Below the pieces are notes generated by a model. It saw only the letters and a program-made list of their open reading frames with translations, had not been told where the DNA came from and searched no databases. A DNA stretch of 64,000 nucleotides, from assembly GCF_009664855.1 (NCBI RefSeq), contig NZ_CP045928.1:4762443-4826442 (forward strand). Direction: 5' to 3'. This document shows, one piece after another, positions 8,599 through 17,688 of the stretch; the stretch's first letter is position 1, and every line of letters begins with the position of its first letter. The stretch is from Flavobacterium sp. SLB02. GTDB taxonomy: Bacteria > Bacteroidota > Bacteroidia > Flavobacteriales > Flavobacteriaceae. Made by a program: the position numbers and the translations under genes.

Positions 8599-9345
8599 TT
8601 AGTTTTTTGTAATGGTGTATTTTTTTGCAACAAAATCAACAATGATTGTATAGTTTCCTGCAACAGTAACTGGAATGTTAGCACCTCCGGCTTCTAATGT
8701 TAAATCATTACCATTATCACCATAGTTAGTGTCCCATTTATCGTCAAGTCTAAATTTGTAATCTCCAACTTTCAACGGTCCAGTGTACGAATATGTTTTA
8801 GTTGCTAAATCATACTCTAAATTAGTATCCGGATCATCCCATCCATTAGGAGTTGCAGAACCAATAAGTCCCCAGTTGTCCCATGCAGAATATGACGTAA
8901 TAGCTAATTTAATAACATTTGAGTACTGAGCAATGCCTCGCGCACCAACATACGATTTAACACGAATGTCTGCATCTTGAGATTGAAAAGCCGTTAATCC
9001 GGCATTTACCGCTGCTGCATTAAGTTCTCCGCTTGTTACGACTACTTTATTTGTTGTAGTTACAGAAACGACAACCACATCTTTGAAGTCTGTTCCTGAT
9101 TTTGCCATTTCAACCTGATAAGTTACCGGTGTCGACTCACCTGCATATTGTGCAGCATCCCATGTAAAAGTTGCAGCTACTTTGTTAGGTTCTGCTTTAT
9201 CAAGAACATAAACTGATCCTTCAGCAGGAACTGCTAATACAGCCGCTTTTGTTGGCGTAACTACAGTTAGATCATCATCTGAATCACAAGCTGTAGCGGA
9301 TATAAATAACAGTGCAAATGCACTTAGTTTTAATATATTTTTCAT
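8599..9345 (-). CDS. susE: SusE/SusF-like surface starch-binding lipoprotein
   Basis: A 248-residue lipoprotein with lipobox FISATAC (Cys20) followed by DSDDD, the acidic surface-export signal. The N-terminal half (about 30-150) resembles the SusE fibronectin-like domain (KAAVLAVPAEGSVYVLDKAE, VTYQVEMAKSGTDF). The C-terminal about 90 residues (WGLIGSATPNGWDDPDTNL, YKFRLDDKWDTNYGDNG) look like one starch-binding module of the SusE/SusF kind. Bacteroides SusE has two such modules and SusF three, so this is a short form. It lies 10 bases after susD. Its role is to hold starch near the SusCD transporter. Confidence 0.88.
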   Translation of the reverse strand: MKNILKLSAFALLFISATACDSDDDLTVVTPTKAAVLAVPAEGSVYVLDKAEPNKVAATFTWDAAQYAGESTPVTYQVEMAKSGTDFKDVVVVSVTTTNKVVVTSGELNAAAVNAGLTAFQSQDADIRVKSYVGARGIAQYSNVIKLAITSYSAWDNWGLIGSATPNGWDDPDTNLEYDLATKTYSYTGPLKVGDYKFRLDDKWDTNYGDNGNDLTLEAGGANIPVTVAGNYTIIVDFVAKKYTITKN

Positions 9346-9355
9346 ATTTCTCGTA

Positions 9356-10921
9356 TTAAGATGAATAACCTGGATTTTGTGTTAACTGTGGATTTGCCTG
9401 TAACGCAGTTGTAGGGATTGGGTACAAGTTGTAAGTTTCAGGAATTGCAACTCCATCTTTTACTCCACCTTTCCAAGGCCATAGATAAGATCCTCCAGTA
9501 AATTTTCCAAATCGAATTAAATCCTGTCTTCTGTGTCCTTCAAGGTTTAATTCTCTACCTCTTTCTTTCAAAATAAAATCAAGGTTTAATTCTCCTGCAT
9601 TTATTTCTCCTGCATGCGATCTTGTTCTTACTTTATTTACATATTCTAAAGCTAAGCCTGCAGAACCTCCACTTGCTCCTCTTACTACACATTCAGCATA
9701 CATTAAGTAAGCATCAGACAATCTGAACAAAGGAAAATCTGTATTAGCAAAACTTGTTGCATTTGTTGGTCCTACAAAGTTTTTGTTTGTAAATTTCACA
9801 CTAGGATAACCGTCAGTCCATTTTTTATAATCATTCATTTCATAAGAATGTCCTGTAGTAAAGAATAATTTTGCTCTGTCATCTGGAGAATCAACCAAGT
9901 TTCCATTATTAAATAATCCGTACCACGCTTTAGTAGCTCTGTGACCAGTCCAAGCATCAATAGCACCATAATTATTAGGATTCATTGTTTCTGTACTAAG
10001 GTTTCCGTTAATGATATAAGTTGTATTACCATAACCCTGACTCACTACAGCATCTGCAATTAAAAAATAGATAATTTCCGGCGAAGTATTATTATCTCCT
10101 GAAAACACACTTCCAAAATTTGGCGCAAGAGTATAACCACCTTCATCGATTACTTTTTTAGAATATAATAAAGCATCATCATATCTTTGAGTTCCTGTAT
10201 ACACTTCTGCATTTAGGTATAATTTTGCCAAAAGCATTCTTACTACATTTTTATCTGCTTTACCGTAAGATTTTGTTGCTGTAATAGTACCTTCAACCTC
10301 TTTTAATTCAGATTCTAAAAAGGCAAAAAGCTCTTTTCTTGTTGATTCTTTTTTTGGAGTCGTTGTATTAATATCAGCTTCGGTTGTAATAGCTCCTTTA
10401 CCAAAACAATCTATAAGATAGTAATAAGCTAATCCTCTTAAAAAACGCAATTCTGCAATATGATTTTCTCTGTTTGGAACATCTACTTTCGTCGTTTTTA
10501 AAATCTGAATTAAATTACTTGACTGAGATATCGTGTAATAAGCTCTGTCGTATAAATATCTAAAGAATTTATTATTTGCATTCCACCCACTTGTTGTAGT
10601 TAACTGATCTAAACCATCATCTCCCCAACGGTTTTTCATACCATCTGCAGAGAAATCCTGTAAGTTGATGATACTTCTTAAAAAAGCAGCTTCTCCAGCA
10701 TCTTTTGTAGTAACATCTGTAGAACTTGGACCATCAGGACCTGAAAGAGCAAAAGTTCCGTAAATTTTAGAAACTAAACCGTCTACAGCATTTGGATCCT
10801 GCTCTAAAAGCTTATCCAAAGTCAATTCTACTTTTGGTTCTGTATTTAAGTCATCTACACAAGCAGTGAATAAGAATAGAACCAAAGCAGCTCCTATAAT
10901 CTTAAATTTAAATTGATTCAT
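9356..10921 (-). CDS. susD: SusD/RagB-family substrate-binding lipoprotein
   Basis: A 521-residue outer-membrane lipoprotein forming the lid over the SusC channel. Lipobox LFLFTAC (Cys21) is followed by VDDLN. SusD hallmarks are the N-terminal helical TPR region with AELRFLRGLAYYYLIDCFG at about 157-175, RMLLAKLYLNAEVYTG, and a C-terminal SusD domain with LKERGRELNLEGHRRQDLIRFG and final YPIP...NPQLTQNPGY. It sits 15 bases after susC and 10 before susE in one operon. Neighbouring alpha-glucan enzymes indicate malto-oligosaccharides as ligand. Confidence 0.95.
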   Translation of the reverse strand: MNQFKFKIIGAALVLFLFTACVDDLNTEPKVELTLDKLLEQDPNAVDGLVSKIYGTFALSGPDGPSSTDVTTKDAGEAAFLRSIINLQDFSADGMKNRWGDDGLDQLTTTSGWNANNKFFRYLYDRAYYTISQSSNLIQILKTTKVDVPNRENHIAELRFLRGLAYYYLIDCFGKGAITTEADINTTTPKKESTRKELFAFLESELKEVEGTITATKSYGKADKNVVRMLLAKLYLNAEVYTGTQRYDDALLYSKKVIDEGGYTLAPNFGSVFSGDNNTSPEIIYFLIADAVVSQGYGNTTYIINGNLSTETMNPNNYGAIDAWTGHRATKAWYGLFNNGNLVDSPDDRAKLFFTTGHSYEMNDYKKWTDGYPSVKFTNKNFVGPTNATSFANTDFPLFRLSDAYLMYAECVVRGASGGSAGLALEYVNKVRTRSHAGEINAGELNLDFILKERGRELNLEGHRRQDLIRFGKFTGGSYLWPWKGGVKDGVAIPETYNLYPIPTTALQANPQLTQNPGYSS

Positions 10922-10936
10922 CTTTATATTTTTTTA

Positions 10937-13900
10937 TTAAAAGTCTAAATTCAGACCAAAACTGAAAGTTCTTGATCTTGGATAGAAATTATTATCAATT
11001 GCATTGAAATTCTCCGGATCAACCCCTGTATAATTGGTTACAATAAATACATTATTAGCTGAAGCATACAATCTTAAAACAGCACCTTTAATTGCTTTGT
11101 CAAAATTATATCCAAGAGTTATGTTCTGACAACGTAAAAAGCTTGCATCTTCTAAGTAATAATCAGAAAATGGAACGTTTCCGTTTATAGTTTGAAAATC
11201 AAATTCAGTATTCAAAACATTCGTTAAACTAGTTGAATTTGCAGGCAATGCTTTATCAATAAATCCAGACTGAAGTTTTCTTGCATTGTATACTTTCCCT
11301 CCTATTTGACCATTGAAAGTTGTTGATAAATCAAACTGTTTGTACGAAGCTGTTAATCCTAAACCATACGTCCAGTTTGGTCTTAAAGCCACATAATATC
11401 TGTCACCATCATCGATAACACCATCTCCGTTTTTGTCAACAAAAGCATTTTCTACCGGTTTGTTGTTTGAATCATAAACTTGTTGAAATACCCAAGCTGA
11501 ATAAGGTTGTTGACCAACAGTATTGTAAGCAATCTTTTGTCCTGTTCCTACCGGAATGTTCGATGCGTTATCTACGTTTGTCGTTCTGTTATTCAAATCT
11601 GTAATTTTACCAATGTTATAAGCAATGTTTCCATTTACAGCTAAATTGAAATCATCACTATTGATCACTTTTACATTTAAGTTTCCTTCAACACCTTTAT
11701 TTTTCATGTCTCCAACATTAGCAACAAACTCATTTGTTAAAGCTTGTCCAGGAGCCGCTGAAACTACAGAAAGCAAATCTTTTGTATATTTTTGATACGC
11801 ATCGATACTACCTGTAACAATACTTTTTTCAAAAAGATCAAAATCAATACCTACGTTATATGTAGTTGTTTTTTCCCATGTTAAATCCTCATTATAAGGT
11901 TTAGCATAATAACCATTTACTCCAGGAATATAAGTACTTGAGGTACCAGTTGGCGCAAATAATGCACTGTAAGGATAAGAACCTGCAACACCCGTTATAT
12001 CTTGTTGTCCTGTAATACCGTAACCTAATCTTAATTTTAAGTCTTTAAAGGTTTTAGAATCTTTTAAGAATGATTCGTCTTTCATTCTCCATGCAACACC
12101 TGCTGCAGGGAAATAACCCCATCTTTTATCTTCTTTAAATAAAGAAGATCCATCTGCTCTTAAAGTAAACGTAAATAAGTATTTGTCTACTAAATCAAAA
12201 TTTGCTCTTCCAAAAAACGATTGTAAGTTTCTCTCGTTATAGTATCTGTTATTAGCATTATTCGCCGGGTTTGGAGTTAATTCTCTTAAACCGTTTACAG
12301 TACTATACCTGTAATTTTCCTTAGTTCCGTCAGTTTTAAAGTTTTGATAAGAATAACCTGCCTGAGCATCTACTCTGGTTACAAATCCTGTTAAACTTTT
12401 GTTGTATACAAAATAAGCATCTAATGTTTTATTTGTAACGGTTTGATCTTCGGCATAATTTAAACCTGGATTAAACACATACGTTGGAGGAGTTGTTCCG
12501 GCAGAGTTGTCTAATTGATAAGTCTGAAGAGCATTCTCTGAATATGATTCTCTAATTTTTGATTTAGATGCTTCGATACCACCATTAACAACAGCTCTTA
12601 AAGCTTCGAAAAATGGCATTTTATAATCTAATTCAATGTTTCCTAATAATTTCTGAACTTCCTCCGGACGAGATCTTTGATTCAAGATTGCCAATGGATT
12701 TTGCGCTCCATTAATAGATTTATTAGTATTAAGCAACTGATAGTATCCTCCAAAAATATTATTTGGTGAATTAGGATCAGCATAAGCTGGTTTAGTAGGA
12801 TCCATTCCTAAAGCACTACCAATAACAGCATCAGCATCTATAGCATTCTTTTTAACAGAGATACCTTTAGCATTAACATCAATTTTTAAATGATTATCTA
12901 ATAAAACTGGTGAAAGTTTAATAGATCCTGTATATCTTTCAAGATCATTTGTTCTTACAACACCTTCATTTTTAGCATAACCAACAGAAGCTCTAAATGG
13001 AATTTTACCAAATAAATTCGCTCTTGCACTAAAGTTATTGTCACTAGAGAAAGATGTTCTGTAAATTAAATCCTGCCAGTCTGTATTGTATAATTTTCTT
13101 CCTTCTATTTGAGGAGTTGCCGGATTATCAACCGCACCACTACCATCAGGAACACCTAATAAATTAGTGTAATCAGGGTGATACTTTTGCATGAAAGAAG
13201 TAAATTGAGTTCCAGTCATCATATCAACAGGATTATTTACTTTACCAACAGTTATATTAGATGAAAAAGTAAATTTTGGAGCACCACTAACACCTTTTTT
13301 AGTAGTAACAATGATCACACCATTAGAAGCTCTTGAACCATAAATAGCGGTAGCAGATGCATCTTTTAATATTGTAAACGAATCAATATCATTAGGATTT
13401 ATCAAGGTTAATGGATTAGAGATTCCTGCCGGATTTGTATTATCAATTGGCACACCATCTATAATAATCAAAGGATTGTTATTACCAGATAATGAACTTC
13501 CTCCTCTAATTCTAATATTTGGGTTTGCATCTGGCATACCACCATCTGTAGTAATTCTAACACCAGAAGCTCTACCTACAAGTAATTGATCTGCAGAACC
13601 AACCGGTCCTTTATTAAGCTGATTGGCTGATAAAACAGTTACCGCACCTGTCGCGTCTTTTTTCTTAACAGTACCGTAACCTACTTGTACCACAACTTCT
13701 TTAAGCTGATTGGTATCTTCCTCTAAAGAAATCGATATAGTTTGCTGACCATTAAAAGTTACAGTTGACGTTTTATATCCAATAAATGAAACCAAAATTT
13801 TGTCTCCATTTTTTAAATTAGATAACTGAAATTTACCGTCAAAATCTGTCGATGCACCGCCTGGAGCACCTTGTACATTTACGTTTACTCCCGGGATTGG

Positions 13901-14008
13901 TTGCCCCGTTGCCAGATCGGCAACTGTTCCTGTCAAGGTACTTTGAGCTAGTACACTAAACGGTAACAGTAGGAATAAAAATAACAACTTTTTGTAAATT
14001 GTTTTCAT
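10937..14008 (-). CDS. susC: SusC/RagA-family TonB-linked outer-membrane transporter
   Basis: A 1023-residue barrel with signal peptide (1-21), a carboxypeptidase-regulatory-like N-terminal domain (about 24-98, GVNVNVQGAPGGASTDFDGK), the SusC plug signature VVVQVGYGTVKKKDATGAV at about 105-123, the IRGGSSL and SRASNGVIIVTTKKG motifs, and a C-terminal barrel ending in FGLNLDF. It imports malto-oligosaccharides across the outer membrane using TonB energy, together with the SusD product just downstream. The gene is divergent from the LacI-type regulator; 235 bases separate the starts. Confidence 0.95.
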   Translation of the reverse strand: MKTIYKKLLFLFLLLPFSVLAQSTLTGTVADLATGQPIPGVNVNVQGAPGGASTDFDGKFQLSNLKNGDKILVSFIGYKTSTVTFNGQQTISISLEEDTNQLKEVVVQVGYGTVKKKDATGAVTVLSANQLNKGPVGSADQLLVGRASGVRITTDGGMPDANPNIRIRGGSSLSGNNNPLIIIDGVPIDNTNPAGISNPLTLINPNDIDSFTILKDASATAIYGSRASNGVIIVTTKKGVSGAPKFTFSSNITVGKVNNPVDMMTGTQFTSFMQKYHPDYTNLLGVPDGSGAVDNPATPQIEGRKLYNTDWQDLIYRTSFSSDNNFSARANLFGKIPFRASVGYAKNEGVVRTNDLERYTGSIKLSPVLLDNHLKIDVNAKGISVKKNAIDADAVIGSALGMDPTKPAYADPNSPNNIFGGYYQLLNTNKSINGAQNPLAILNQRSRPEEVQKLLGNIELDYKMPFFEALRAVVNGGIEASKSKIRESYSENALQTYQLDNSAGTTPPTYVFNPGLNYAEDQTVTNKTLDAYFVYNKSLTGFVTRVDAQAGYSYQNFKTDGTKENYRYSTVNGLRELTPNPANNANNRYYNERNLQSFFGRANFDLVDKYLFTFTLRADGSSLFKEDKRWGYFPAAGVAWRMKDESFLKDSKTFKDLKLRLGYGITGQQDITGVAGSYPYSALFAPTGTSSTYIPGVNGYYAKPYNEDLTWEKTTTYNVGIDFDLFEKSIVTGSIDAYQKYTKDLLSVVSAAPGQALTNEFVANVGDMKNKGVEGNLNVKVINSDDFNLAVNGNIAYNIGKITDLNNRTTNVDNASNIPVGTGQKIAYNTVGQQPYSAWVFQQVYDSNNKPVENAFVDKNGDGVIDDGDRYYVALRPNWTYGLGLTASYKQFDLSTTFNGQIGGKVYNARKLQSGFIDKALPANSTSLTNVLNTEFDFQTINGNVPFSDYYLEDASFLRCQNITLGYNFDKAIKGAVLRLYASANNVFIVTNYTGVDPENFNAIDNNFYPRSRTFSFGLNLDF

Positions 14009-14058
14009 ACTTTTTGTTTAAATTAGTTTGAGTTTTTGATTGTTAGTTAAGTTTTTAA

Positions 14059-14137
14059 TTTTACTTCGAATTTCAAAATTATGAATTTATTAACGTGCTC
14101 GACCAGAGACCTTTTTTATTGAGTTACGAAAACGTGA
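14059..14137. promoter_or_regulatory. candidate promoter and operators between susC and lacI-type regulator
   Basis: On the minus strand TAATTTTG (14081-14074) fits the -7 box for susC. TTCGAAGTAAAA (14070-14059) begins three bases after it, over the likely start of transcription, and its core TTCGAA is palindromic. Further upstream, TTACGAAAACGTGA (14124-14137) is a pseudo-palindrome (TTACG/CGTGA around AAAA) of the type bound by LacI-family proteins. The same 12 bases TTTTACTTCGAA recur before the MFS transporter at 15383-15394, but also once inside coding DNA, so the case is suggestive only. Confidence 0.4.
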
Positions 14138-14243
14138 TAGTGTTGAAAACTTTCTATTTTTTGTAATCTTTTCAGTCAAAAAATGTCAAATCAAAAAATA
14201 AAAGATACCTTTATTAATAATTAGATTTTTTTCAACAAATCCT

Positions 14244-15275
14244 ATGAAACGTAAAATAACCCTAAAACAGATTGCAAAGGAGCTCGACGTTTCTATTTCA
14301 ACTGTCTCAAAATCACTCAGAAACAGTCTTGAAATAGGAGAAGAAACACGTCTAAAAGTTCAGGCTTTTGCAAAGTTTTACAACTATAAACCCAACAACA
14401 TTGCCCTTAGTCTAAAAAACCGAAAAACCAAAAGTATTGGTATTATCATTCCGGAAATTGTACATTACTTTTTCTCTACAGTAATCAACGGAATTGAACA
14501 AGTGGCAAACGAAAATGGCTACAGTGTTGTCATATGCTTATCTGATGATTCTTTCGATAAAGAAGTCTTAAATATGGAGATGCTGGCCAACGGAAGTATC
14601 GATGGTTTTATCATGTCTCTTTCTAAAGAAACCCAATACAAAGGTGACTTTCACCACATTACAGAAGTTATCAATCAGGGAATGCCTGTTGTAATGTTCG
14701 ACCGTGTGACCAATGATATTTTATGCGATAAAGTAATTATTGACGATAAAGCAGCCGCTTACGAAGCTGTTCAGAGTCTGATTGATAATGGCCGAAAAAA
14801 GATTGCCCTTGTAACTACTGTTGATTATGTAAGTGTTGGAAAATTAAGAACTGATGGTTACGAAAAAGCACTTCTGGACAACGGATTACCATTTAATGAA
14901 GATTTAATAATAAAAATCGAGGATGTCGATACTTGCGAAATCACCATCAGCCAGCTTTTACACGACAGGGCTTTTGATGCTGTTTTTGCTGTAAACGAGC
15001 TTTTTGCCGTAACAATCATTAAAACAGCGAACAAAATGGGACTTAAAGTTCCGGAAGATCTTGCCGTAATCGCTTTTACCGACGGAATTATTTCTAAATA
15101 CTCTACTCCCACTATTACAACTGTAAGCCAAAGTGGTGAAAAAATGGGTAATAAAGCAGCTAAAATGCTGATCGAAAGACTAGAAGCCAATCATGATGAC
15201 GACGATGAAGAAAACGAAAATTACACCACAGAAGTAATAGAAACGCACCTAATACAAAGAGAATCTACTGACTAA
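14244..15275 (+). CDS. LacI-family transcriptional regulator of the maltodextrin locus
   Basis: A 343-residue DNA-binding regulator. The N-terminal helix-turn-helix is at residues 4-25 (ITLKQIAKELDVSISTVSKS), followed by a hinge region and a periplasmic-binding-protein-like effector domain (about 62-335: SIGIIIPEIVHYFFSTVING, DGFIMSLS, PVVMFDRV). It is placed between the divergent susCDE-amylase operon and the transporter-phosphorylase genes, as expected for a local regulator responding to maltose or a derivative. Bacteroides uses a membrane sensor (SusR) for the same task, so this is the flavobacterial type of control. The C-terminus has an acidic run (HDDDDEENEN). Confidence 0.93.
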   Translation: MKRKITLKQIAKELDVSISTVSKSLRNSLEIGEETRLKVQAFAKFYNYKPNNIALSLKNRKTKSIGIIIPEIVHYFFSTVINGIEQVANENGYSVVICLSDDSFDKEVLNMEMLANGSIDGFIMSLSKETQYKGDFHHITEVINQGMPVVMFDRVTNDILCDKVIIDDKAAAYEAVQSLIDNGRKKIALVTTVDYVSVGKLRTDGYEKALLDNGLPFNEDLIIKIEDVDTCEITISQLLHDRAFDAVFAVNELFAVTIIKTANKMGLKVPEDLAVIAFTDGIISKYSTPTITTVSQSGEKMGNKAAKMLIERLEANHDDDDEENENYTTEVIETHLIQRESTD

Positions 15276-15302
15276 TTTTCTTAAAATCAACACATTCTAA
15301 AG

Positions 15303-15328
15303 CCATAAATGTTATTTATGGTTTTTTT
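15303..15328 (+). terminator. terminator of the LacI-type regulator gene
   Basis: A perfect 8-bp stem CCATAAAT / ATTTATGG with a GTT loop is followed by seven T, 27 bases after the stop codon. Confidence 0.85.
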
Positions 15329-15332
15329 ATGA

Positions 15333-15362
15333 TTTGAATTAAAAAAATAATTAATACTTTTA
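15333..15362 (+). promoter_or_regulatory. candidate promoter of MFS-pgmB genes
   Basis: TTTG at 15333-15336 and TACTTTTA at 15355-15362, with 18 bases between, resemble the Flavobacterium consensus with one mismatch in the -7 box. A start near 15367 would give a 5' leader of about 85-90 bases that contains the hairpins at 15411-15456. Confidence 0.5.
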
Positions 15363-15410
15363 CGCCTGCTCAAAGCTTTTACTTTTACTTCGAAACCATA
15401 AGTAAGTTTT

Positions 15411-15456
15411 GATAAGCAAAGCGCTTATCGTCTAATTAATTTTTTAATTACGATAA
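15411..15456 (+). promoter_or_regulatory. two overlapping, mutually exclusive hairpins in the MFS transporter leader
   Basis: Hairpin A is GATAAGC (15411-15417) with GCTTATC (15423-15429), a perfect 7-bp stem with a 5-base loop. Hairpin B is TTATCGT (15425-15431) plus AATTAA (15434-15439) with TTAATT (15444-15449) plus ACGATAA (15450-15456). Its stem is 13 bp with a 2-base bulge, and its last base is the A of the ATG start. The two share 15425-15429, so only one can form. Hairpin B would hide the translation start. The DNA palindrome of hairpin A could instead be an operator. Confidence 0.55.
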
Positions 15457-16811
15457 TGGAAAAGCGTAAATTAAGTTTCTGGGAAATTTGGAACATGAGT
15501 TTCGGATTCCTGGGAATACAAATGGGGTTTGCTCTTCAGAATGCAAATGCCAGCAGAATTCTTCAAATTTTTGGTGCCGACGTACATGAATTATCATGGT
15601 TTTGGATTATTGCTCCCCTTATGGGATTAATAGTGCAGCCTGTTATTGGTCATTACAGTGACAAAACCTGGGGACGATTCGGAAGACGAAAGCCATTTTT
15701 TCTTGTAGGTGCCATTCTAGCTTCGGTAGGATTAATTTTAATGCCACAAGCTAATATTTTCATTTCAGTTTTACCTGCCTTATGGGTTGGAGCCGGAATG
15801 TTAATGATCATGGATGCTTCTTTCAACATTGCCATGGAGCCTTTTCGTGCTTTGGTTGGTGATAATTTAAGAACAGATCAACGCACTGCCGGTTTCAGTA
15901 TTCAAACTTCATTAATTGGTTTTGGAGCCGTAATTGGTTCAGCATTACCTTATGTTTTAACCAAGTATTTTCATGTTTCAAACAGCACAGTTCCAGGAAG
16001 TGTACCATTAAATTTAACTCTTTCTTTTATTATTGGAGCTGCCGTTTTAATTGGTTCAATTCTGGTAACACTTTTTACAACAAAAGAATATTCACCAGAA
16101 GAATTAGCCAATTTTGAAGATCCTCAAAGTGAAGTAGATATTCCTTCTGAAGAAAAATCAAAACTTTCAGATATTTTTACCGACTTTGCAAAAATGCCAA
16201 CAACAATGCGCCAGTTGAGTTGGGTGCAGTTTTTCTCCTGGTTCGGATTATTTGGTATGTGGGTTTTTACCACTCCCGCCATTGCACATCACATTTACGG
16301 ATTACCATTAAGCGACACTTCAAGCCAGCAATATCAGAATGCCGGAGATTGGGTGGGGATTTTGTTTGGAGTTTACAACTTAGTTTCTGCTATTATCGCA
16401 CTGTTTTTCCTGCCTTATATCGCTAAAAAAATCGGACGTAAATCAACTCATGCCGTTTCATTAATCATTGGAGGAATCGGATTAATTTCGATCTATTTTA
16501 TGCCAAATGAAAACTGGGTGGTATTACCAATGATTTTAGTTGGAGTTGCCTGGGCTAGTATTCTGGCAATGCCATATGCAATTCTTGCAGGATCTATTGC
16601 TCCTAAAAAAATGGGCGTTTACATGGGGATTTTCAATTTTTTCGTTGTTATTCCTCAAATTGTAAATGCACTTATTGGAGGTCCAATTGTAAAATACCTT
16701 TACAACGGTGATGCTATTTACGCCTTAATTACAAGCGGAGTAAGCTTTTTAATCGCTGCCCTTTTAGTCTACAAAGTAAAAGATGTAGACGACACTATTC
16801 AAAAATCATAA
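15456..16811 (+). CDS. MFS sugar transporter (SLC45/GPH-like), probable maltose importer
   Basis: A 451-residue inner-membrane protein with 12 predicted helices. The motif GHYSDKTWGRFGRRKPFF at about residues 64-81 is characteristic of the sucrose/maltose transporter-like MFS branch. An internal acidic cytoplasmic loop (about 215-245) separates the two six-helix halves. It lies 18 bases before pgmB and upstream of the GH65 gene, so its cargo is most likely maltose or short maltodextrin delivered to the cytosolic phosphorylase. Substrate is inferred from context. Confidence 0.9.
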   Translation: MEKRKLSFWEIWNMSFGFLGIQMGFALQNANASRILQIFGADVHELSWFWIIAPLMGLIVQPVIGHYSDKTWGRFGRRKPFFLVGAILASVGLILMPQANIFISVLPALWVGAGMLMIMDASFNIAMEPFRALVGDNLRTDQRTAGFSIQTSLIGFGAVIGSALPYVLTKYFHVSNSTVPGSVPLNLTLSFIIGAAVLIGSILVTLFTTKEYSPEELANFEDPQSEVDIPSEEKSKLSDIFTDFAKMPTTMRQLSWVQFFSWFGLFGMWVFTTPAIAHHIYGLPLSDTSSQQYQNAGDWVGILFGVYNLVSAIIALFFLPYIAKKIGRKSTHAVSLIIGGIGLISIYFMPNENWVVLPMILVGVAWASILAMPYAILAGSIAPKKMGVYMGIFNFFVVIPQIVNALIGGPIVKYLYNGDAIYALITSGVSFLIAALLVYKVKDVDDTIQKS

Positions 16812-16829
16812 AGAACAATTTCTAATATA

Positions 16830-17483
16830 ATGAGCAAAAAAGCATTCATATTCGACCTTGACGGCGTAATTGTCGATACCGCTAAATATCACTTTTTAGC
16901 ATGGCAGAAAATAGCCCAATCATTAAACATAAATTTTACACATGAAGACAATGAGCTTCTAAAAGGTGTAAGTAGAGTTCGTTCGTTGGATATTATACTT
17001 GGATTAGGAAATGTTCAGGCTTCGCAGGAAGACAAAGACAAATGGCTGATTCAAAAAAATGAAGATTATTTATCTTATTTAGTTGACATGGACGAAAGCG
17101 AGATTCTTCCGGGAGTTTTTAAAATTCTGCAACTATTAAAAGAAAAAAATCAGGGAATTGCTTTGGGATCTGCGAGTAAAAATGCCAGACCAATCCTTGA
17201 AAAAACCGGAATTCTTTCCTACTTCGATGTTATTGTTGACGGAAACGACGTTACCAATGCCAAACCAGATCCGGAAGTTTTCCTGAAAGCGGCTCAATTA
17301 TTACATATTGATCCAAAAGATGCCATTGTATTCGAAGATTCTGTTGCAGGAATCCAGGCGGCAAACATTGGCGGAATGGTAAGTGTGGGAATTGGCGAGG
17401 AAACAATTCTACATGAGGCTCAATACATTTTTAAAGATTTTACCGAAATAAACACAACGTTTATTGAGAAACTAATCGGTTAG
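16830..17483 (+). CDS. pgmB: beta-phosphoglucomutase
   Basis: A 217-residue HAD-superfamily enzyme that converts beta-glucose-1-phosphate to glucose-6-phosphate. DLDGVIVDT at residues 9-17 contains the phosphorylated nucleophile Asp9 and the acid/base Asp11; GSASKNA and FEDSVAGIQAA are the motif II and IV regions typical of beta-PGM. The adjacent GH65 enzyme releases beta-glucose-1-phosphate, which supports the assignment. The length is that of the family. Confidence 0.93.
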   Translation: MSKKAFIFDLDGVIVDTAKYHFLAWQKIAQSLNINFTHEDNELLKGVSRVRSLDIILGLGNVQASQEDKDKWLIQKNEDYLSYLVDMDESEILPGVFKILQLLKEKNQGIALGSASKNARPILEKTGILSYFDVIVDGNDVTNAKPDPEVFLKAAQLLHIDPKDAIVFEDSVAGIQAANIGGMVSVGIGEETILHEAQYIFKDFTEINTTFIEKLIG

Positions 17484-17487
17484 TGAA

Positions 17488-17681
17488 GAATGTGGCAATG
17501 TGTCAATTTGATAATTAGAAAATGACTAATTACCGCGTTTCAGTAAACCATTAGATATTTTAAAGATATAAATCATCTAATTAAAAAAGTAAAATAGTAA
17601 AACAACGAGCAATTAATCAGATAAATCAAAAAAGCCTAAAAAGGGAATTATCTAATTATCAAATTGCCACATTATCTAATT
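17488..17681. repeat. paired inverted dispersed repeat (TTTGATAATTAG family) between pgmB and GH65
   Basis: The left copy, about 17488-17524 (AATGTGGCAATGTGTCAATT then TGATAATTAGA), is inverted relative to the right copy, about 17645-17681 (ATCTAATTATCAAATTGCCA then CATTATC). About 120 AT-rich bases lie between them. The right arm ends only 7 bases before the GH65 start codon. A smaller relative sits at 45079-45162 before hemW. Confidence 0.75.
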
Positions 17682-17688
17682 TGAACAA

